Positions 12,394 through 16,303 of a DNA stretch of 16,303 nt are shown here, piece after piece. Below the pieces are notes generated by a model. It searched no databases. It saw only the letters and a program-made list of their open reading frames with translations, and was not told where the DNA came from. Within the stretch, counting starts at the first letter, position 1; each line of letters opens with the position of its first letter. The position numbers were made by a program, and so were the translations under genes. The DNA is from an archaeon. GTDB lineage: Archaea > Asgardarchaeota > Hermodarchaeia > Hermodarchaeales > Hermodarchaeaceae. The DNA lies in the NCBI GenBank assembly GCA_016550395.1, contig JABXGY010000114.1, forward strand, positions 1 through 16,303. The letters run 5' to 3'.

Positions 12394-13911
12394 TTAAAAT
12401 TGCTCAGTATCCGTCATGGTGTGGAGAAGCATTCCTTCGACAGTAAAAGGCATTAAGTTTTTGGCGACGTTAATGGCGTCGCTAAGTTTTCCTTCATTTT
12501 CTGAGTAAATAGTAAGTACTGATTCGCCTTCTTTTACACGAGATCCTACCTTTGCATGTAGGTAGAGACCTGCTCCATGGACTTTCGGGGTTCCTGCTGC
12601 CCGTGCAATTCTAACTAGTGCACGATTGCTCAGGGTTGCTACATAACCATCAGAGGGGGCGAGCAAATCATAGGTTTGCTCTCCTACTGGAAGTTCTTTC
12701 GGAGTGATTTTTGGATTGCCATTTTGTGCTTCAATGATTTCGCGCATTTTCTTTAGTGCTTTACCTGATGCTAGGATATCCTTGGCTAATTTCCGTCCTC
12801 CGCCTCGAACGGCAAGACCTCCCATTTCAAGAAGGATTCCGGCTAATCCCGTAGATTTCTCAATAAGGCTAGTAGGACCTCTTCCCATCAGAGCTTCCAA
12901 GGCCTCTTTGGCTTCGAGAGCTGGACCAATGGCATGTCCCACTGGTTGACTCCCATACGTCATGGCACAATGAACATTGATATCAAGCTCATTGCCGACA
13001 GTGATAAAATCGTGACTTAGCTTTCGTGCTTCTTCCATTGTGGTCACTTTACATCCTTGACCAGTAGGGATATCCAGAACTAAATGTTGAATCCCAGTAG
13101 ACATTTTTTTCGCCATTATTGATGCAATCATTTGAGGTCGCGGGTCAATTCGTAATGGATGTTCGACACGAATGAAGAGATCATCAGCTGGAGCGAGGTT
13201 AAGTGCCCCGCCCCAAACAATGGCGGCATTAATCTTGCTCACAATCTCTTGTAATTCATCCACTGTGAATTCAACATTGGCAAGAACTTCCATAGTATCT
13301 GCAGTTCCACTAGGGCTAGTAATTGCACGGCTACTAGTTTTAGGTATTAATAGTCCCGCTGCAGCAACAATGGGAACAATCAGTAAGGAGACCTTATTGC
13401 CGGGTACTCCACCGATACTATGTTTATCAAATACATTAGTACCAAAATCTAGCTGTTCCCCCCTCTCAGTAATGGCCCGTGTAAGGTGAACAGTTTCTTC
13501 AAGAGAAAGACCAAGGATCTGTTCTGAGACTAGGAAAGCTGCTATGTCAATATCTAAAAGTCGTCCCGTCACCAGGTCATCGACAATGGCCTTAATTTCT
13601 TCTTCTTTAAGGGGAAAACCATCCATTTTTTTCCTAATGGCGACAATTGAAGTTGGCTTTACATCACTTGTAACCTCTACAAAGCCCCCATCAGTTACTC
13701 CTAGTTCTTTCTTGACCTCATCTAGAATCCCAACATTCCCTTGTTCTATTAATGAAGTTGAATCTGCGATAGCAACAGTTTCCAGTCTACCATATTTTAT
13801 AAGAACTCGTTCGCCTGCAAACATTGCTAAGTGTGTTATATCTACAGGATTCAAGAGAATTTTTTGAACTCCGCCTGTATCCATATCAACGATTTGGGTT
13901 TTTAATTTCAA
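12394..13911 (-). CDS. deoA: AMP phosphorylase (archaeal thymidine-phosphorylase family)
   Basis: Phosphorolyses AMP (also CMP and UMP) to the free base and ribose-1,5-bisphosphate, the first step of the archaeal nucleotide-salvage route leading through ribose-1,5-bisphosphate isomerase to type III RuBisCO. The 505-residue protein has the ~80-residue archaeal N-terminal domain (KLKTQIVDMDTGG), then the phosphorylase core with KHSIGGVPGNK (163-173), SSRAITSPSGTADTMEVL (193-210) and GGALNLAPADD. The C-terminal domain ends with AKVGSRVKEGESVLTIYSEN. TTG 13911 is chosen because family members begin at this point and GGAG lies 10 bases upstream; an in-frame TTG at 13953 would add 14 unlike residues. 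The isomerase and RuBisCO genes are not in the window. Confidence 0.93.
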   Translation of the reverse strand: MKLKTQIVDMDTGGVQKILLNPVDITHLAMFAGERVLIKYGRLETVAIADSTSLIEQGNVGILDEVKKELGVTDGGFVEVTSDVKPTSIVAIRKKMDGFPLKEEEIKAIVDDLVTGRLLDIDIAAFLVSEQILGLSLEETVHLTRAITERGEQLDFGTNVFDKHSIGGVPGNKVSLLIVPIVAAAGLLIPKTSSRAITSPSGTADTMEVLANVEFTVDELQEIVSKINAAIVWGGALNLAPADDLFIRVEHPLRIDPRPQMIASIMAKKMSTGIQHLVLDIPTGQGCKVTTMEEARKLSHDFITVGNELDINVHCAMTYGSQPVGHAIGPALEAKEALEALMGRGPTSLIEKSTGLAGILLEMGGLAVRGGGRKLAKDILASGKALKKMREIIEAQNGNPKITPKELPVGEQTYDLLAPSDGYVATLSNRALVRIARAAGTPKVHGAGLYLHAKVGSRVKEGESVLTIYSENEGKLSDAINVAKNLMPFTVEGMLLHTMTDTEQF

Positions 13912-13913
13912 CC

Positions 13914-13926
13914 AGGAGACTCTCCT
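13914..13926 (-). promoter_or_regulatory. Inverted repeat covering the AMP phosphorylase ribosome site
   Basis: Minus-strand AGGAGA-G-TCTCCT is a perfect 6-bp inverted repeat with a single-base centre, 2 bases before the TTG start. It contains the Shine-Dalgarno AGGAG. In RNA, AGGA could pair with TCCT across five bases, partly hiding the ribosome site; it could equally be a protein site or chance. Confidence 0.3.
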
Positions 13927-13997
13927 CACTAATAATGAGAATTTGAATATCAATAATCGGATATGAATTTTGGGAAGTAGCTCTTATAATTATGGCG

Positions 13998-14495
13998 CTA
14001 CTGTAATTTAATTGCCATAAGCTGGGCATCTTCACCATTGCGATAATAGGATCTTAAGATGCGGATTTTATGGAAGCCTACTTTCTCATAAAGTTGGATG
14101 GCAGGGAGGTTGGTCATTCGGACTTCTAATATGATTTCTTTTGCGTTGTAATCTGTCTCCATAGCCTTCATTGATTGTTTGATTAATTCAGTGGCTAATC
14201 CCTGGCGACGGAAATCAGGGAGAACAGCTACACTAACAATATGTCCTCGTCGCATCCATCGCAGTCCGAAATTAGATATACCACCCTCCATACGGCACAT
14301 AATATAGCCAATCACTTTTCCTTGAGTTTCAGCAACATAGAACGCCTTGGCATATCGGTCATAGATATCACGAAAGAAGTATTCAGGATAGTTTTCTGGT
14401 AGCGTTTCAAGATTGATCTTCATGATTTGGGGAATATCTTTGGGATCTGCTTTTCGTACTACGAAACCTTGAAGTTCTGTCACTGGAATCAGCAA
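13998..14495 (-). CDS. rimI: N-terminal acetyltransferase, archaeal NatA/RimI type
   Basis: A GNAT-fold enzyme that acetylates protein N-termini, closely following the pattern of archaeal Ard1/NatA. It has MKINLETLPENYPEYFF near the start, AFYVAETQGKVIGYIMCRME, and the acetyl-CoA binding segment HIVSVAVLPDFRRQGLATEL with R-R-Q-G-L-A. EIILEVRMTNLPAIQLYEKV then leads to GFHKIRILRSYYRNGEDAQLM. The 165-residue length is usual. The start is uncertain: TTG 14495 is the longest, GTG 14483 (residue 5) is equally plausible, and neither has a strong ribosome site. It is divergent from the site-2 protease gene across ~100 bases and lies 86 bases upstream of AMP phosphorylase on the same strand. Confidence 0.92.
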   Translation of the reverse strand: MLIPVTELQGFVVRKADPKDIPQIMKINLETLPENYPEYFFRDIYDRYAKAFYVAETQGKVIGYIMCRMEGGISNFGLRWMRRGHIVSVAVLPDFRRQGLATELIKQSMKAMETDYNAKEIILEVRMTNLPAIQLYEKVGFHKIRILRSYYRNGEDAQLMAIKLQ

Positions 14496-14533
14496 ATAGA
14501 GTTCTTTACATCAGAGAATTAAAAATTAACCGC

Positions 14534-14568
14534 ATAACCATTTGGAAAACTTTATGTGGTTTGGTTAT
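14534..14568 (+). promoter_or_regulatory. Inverted repeat around a TATA-like element of the site-2 protease gene
   Basis: ATAACCA (14534-14540) and TGGTTAT (14562-14568) form a perfect 7-bp inverted repeat flanking AAAACTTTATG, a TATA-like stretch at 14546-14556, about 45 bases before the GTG start. The position suits an operator or a shared element of the divergent promoter region. Not tied to a known regulator. Confidence 0.35.
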
Positions 14569-14586
14569 CAGGCGTGTTTAGTTTTC

Positions 14587-14601
14587 CGGTGATTACTAGT
14601 G
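14587..14601 (+). promoter_or_regulatory. Shine-Dalgarno deciding the GTG start of the site-2 protease
   Basis: GGTGAT at 14589-14594 matches the archaeal anti-Shine-Dalgarno very well and lies 5 bases before GTG 14599, fixing this as the start. Confidence 0.6.
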
Positions 14602-15831
14602 TCTGACGATTTACCTCCACAGAATGGTGATACCGACAAATCTGCTGGGGACACAACACCAGTGAATTCAGACTCGTATATCCCTGATAATTATCTGCTC
14701 AAACTTCGAGATATTGTCAGTGAAGAGTTTGTTGTTAAATACGCTTATATTGACGCCTATGATAATTTACCCATTTTTGTTATTCAGGAAGATCCTTTGA
14801 TAAAAGAACGGTCTTCTCGTCTTACAAAAAAACTAGAATCACATAATCTACTTGCTGTTATTCGTCAAGTTGAACTATTCGAGGGGACAGGCGATAGAAG
14901 CACGGTTATTAAGCTTGTTCCTGCACCACCTACCAGACGGGCCCGTAGTTATACGATGAACATCATTCTCTTCGTCGCGACATTAGGAACGGTTTTATTT
15001 GCAGGATGGTTCTTTGCAACTAGTGCACCATTTGTATTTATTTACATCAATATCTTTGGTGTTCCATACAACCCCTATATTGTCATGGTTCAATATACCA
15101 TTGCCATTCTAGCGATTATCGGACTACATGAATTTGGACACTACGTTACAAGTCGATTACACCGTGTTGATGCTTCATTACCATACTTCATTCCCGGATT
15201 CTATTATGGTACTTTTGGTGCCCTAATCGTTCAGCGTACTCCCCCTCCAAATCGCGATAGTCTCTTTGATTTGGGGGTTAGTGGTCCTGTCGTCGGATTT
15301 GTTGTTGCCGTGGTTGTTCTTGTATTCGGATTATGGTTGAGTCCTATTCTCAGTCCTTCAGAGCTAGCTCAGCTAACAGCCTTCTTACAGACAATTAACG
15401 AGCCTGTAGGCACGCTTCCCACACCCATTCTATTTGATTTAATTTGGAGTGTTATGACGATTGGAATTCCAGCAGGATATACTGCCTATATTCACCCCGT
15501 TGCATTCGCTGGATGGGTTGGATTTCTTATTACATCCCTCAACTACTTTCCAATTGGTCAACTAGATGGAGGGCATGTCTCTCGATCACTAGTGGGAGGA
15601 AAATACCATCGGATCGTTTCCTTCATCGGAATCTTCCTCCTCTTCATCTTTGGCTATTGGTTTATGGCAATGATTGCTTTCTTTCTCTTTGCAGGTCGTC
15701 ATCCCGGACCAGTTGACGATGTTTCACCCGTCAGTACTTGGCGGAAAATTCTTGGACCAATTTCTTATCTGATGGTCATTTTATTGCTTCCCCCACTTAC
15801 AATTCCATTCCTCTTTTTCCCCATTCCGTAG
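14599..15831 (+). CDS. Site-2 protease family (M50) membrane metalloprotease
   Basis: A 410-residue intramembrane zinc protease that cuts substrates within or near membrane helices, often to release regulators. The zinc-binding HEFGH is at 177-181 and the third-ligand motif NYFPIGQLDGG at 315-325, both in membrane helices. Around them are about eight helices (from ~120 to 405). A polar N-terminal region (1-118) contains an alpha/beta domain (YLLKLRDIVSEEFVVKYAYI, LPIFVIQED, SSRLTKKLESHNLLAVIRQV) like that before the protease core in archaeal and chloroplast EGY-type members. GTG 14599 is supported by GGTGAT. It is monocistronic on the plus strand, converging on the racemase gene. Substrate unknown. 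Confidence 0.92.
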   Translation: MSDDLPPQNGDTDKSAGDTTPVNSDSYIPDNYLLKLRDIVSEEFVVKYAYIDAYDNLPIFVIQEDPLIKERSSRLTKKLESHNLLAVIRQVELFEGTGDRSTVIKLVPAPPTRRARSYTMNIILFVATLGTVLFAGWFFATSAPFVFIYINIFGVPYNPYIVMVQYTIAILAIIGLHEFGHYVTSRLHRVDASLPYFIPGFYYGTFGALIVQRTPPPNRDSLFDLGVSGPVVGFVVAVVVLVFGLWLSPILSPSELAQLTAFLQTINEPVGTLPTPILFDLIWSVMTIGIPAGYTAYIHPVAFAGWVGFLITSLNYFPIGQLDGGHVSRSLVGGKYHRIVSFIGIFLLFIFGYWFMAMIAFFLFAGRHPGPVDDVSPVSTWRKILGPISYLMVILLLPPLTIPFLFFPIP

Positions 15832-15833
15832 TT

Positions 15834-15849
15834 GGGAATCAATTTTCCC
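15834..15849. terminator. Short hairpin between convergent genes
   Basis: GGGAA and TTCCC form a 5-bp stem across ~6 bases in the 33-base gap between the site-2 protease and racemase genes. No long T-run follows, so it is only a weak candidate for a shared 3' end. Confidence 0.2.
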
Positions 15850-15864
15850 GTCTCTATAACAGAG

Positions 15865-16303
15865 TCATTGAGTGGATGGAAGGACATCTGTTCCATGAGG
15901 CATGGCCCAAACTGTAGCATCACGACCTACTTGCTCAAAAGCCTCATTTAAGGCGCTCTTCAACGATTTGAAGGGTGTTACATAATAATATTCCCTGAGT
16001 TCATCGGCATCTAAATTAGAAATAAGATATTGGTGAACTCTTTTAGCTCCCTGAGCCATGTAGAAGATTTTGTGACCGCCCATAATGAAGTTCGTTTGGA
16101 TTTGATGACTGAGTTCATCATAAGAACGATATTGATGCGCCCATTCCTCGAAGACCTTATGTCCGATTCCCTCACGACATTCAAGGAGAGCGATTAAGAC
16201 GCCTTCATCACGAACCGCTCCAAGGGCATGAACCATGGCTTTTGTTCCTTGATAGAGGTTGATATCCTTCGGATAACCTGCACTTGTTATTACTATATCA
16301 GCT
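15865..16303 (-). CDS. larA: Nickel-dependent lactate racemase (LarA/DUF2088 family), C-terminal part
   Basis: The frame is open to the right edge, so the N-terminal part of the gene is outside; an internal ATG at 16236 is not the start. The visible 145 residues begin ADIVITSAGYPKDINLYQG, the LarA pattern of a strand followed by Gly-Tyr-Pro and Asp-Ile-Asn-Leu-Tyr-Gln. Then come LLECREGIGHKVFEEW, MGGHKIFYMAQGAKRV and a closing region ending MPHGTDVLPSTQ. LarA interconverts D- and L-lactate (relatives act on other 2-hydroxy acids) with a pincer nickel cofactor. The cofactor lysine and most metal ligands lie in the missing part, so substrate and activity cannot be judged. It converges on the site-2 protease gene. 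Confidence 0.85.
   Translation of the reverse strand, partial: ADIVITSAGYPKDINLYQGTKAMVHALGAVRDEGVLIALLECREGIGHKVFEEWAHQYRSYDELSHQIQTNFIMGGHKIFYMAQGAKRVHQYLISNLDADELREYYYVTPFKSLKSALNEAFEQVGRDATVWAMPHGTDVLPSTQ

Noticed and set aside
13912..13953. Fourteen extra N-terminal residues on AMP phosphorylase from an upstream TTG
   Set aside because: The family begins at the KLKTQIVD region, and the AGGAG ribosome site lies inside the proposed extension and suits TTG 13911.
1..16303. CRISPR array, insertion sequence, attachment site or other mobile element
   Set aside because: No regularly spaced repeats, transposase or integrase genes, or flanking direct repeats were seen.

Overview
The window reads as a piece of an Asgard (Promethearchaeota-like) archaeal chromosome. 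Archaeal markers are an eIF1/SUI1-type initiation factor, an Rpo12-like RNA polymerase zinc ribbon, archaeal AMP phosphorylase, an archaeal NatA/RimI-type acetyltransferase, Get3/ArsA and an intron-bearing tRNA. The Asgard pointer is a Rab-like small GTPase translationally coupled to a longin-like protein. Lineage below Asgard cannot be fixed from sequence alone. Start codons are often TTG or GTG.

Layout: 1-305 (-) is the 5' part of a membrane protein cut by the window edge. 369-2132 (-) is an FAD-dependent glycerol-3-phosphate dehydrogenase. 2311-3683 (+) is the longin-like/GTPase pair, joined by an ATGA overlap; it ends head-on against the next block. 3691-6173 (-) looks like a three-gene operon (DUF4430 transcobalamin-like surface protein, ECF-transporter S component fused to an ectodomain, winged-helix DUF4443-like protein), most simply a cobalamin or related cofactor uptake unit with its own candidate regulator and a perfect palindrome at the first gene. 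6268-7969 (-) holds tRNA-His, apparently with two introns, directly upstream of hisS. 8142-8771 (-) holds eIF1 and an enlarged Rpo12. 8851-11089 (-) holds a degenerate alkaline-phosphatase-fold protein, a 3-TM protein, Get3 and a 34-residue membrane peptide overlapping Get3 by ATGA. 11196-14495 (-) holds a CaCA-family cation exchanger, AMP phosphorylase and an N-acetyltransferase. 14599-15831 (+) is a site-2 protease, divergent from the acetyltransferase. 15865-16303 (-) is the C-terminal part of a LarA-type lactate racemase.

No gene-free stretch exceeds 300 bases. No CRISPR array, insertion sequence or rRNA was seen. The points most worth a second look are the longin-GTPase pair with an abrupt codon and strand-composition switch inside the GTPase gene, the unusual tRNA-His, the candidate cofactor-uptake operon with its palindrome, the Rpo12 with four CxxC knuckles, and the micro-ORF coupled to Get3.
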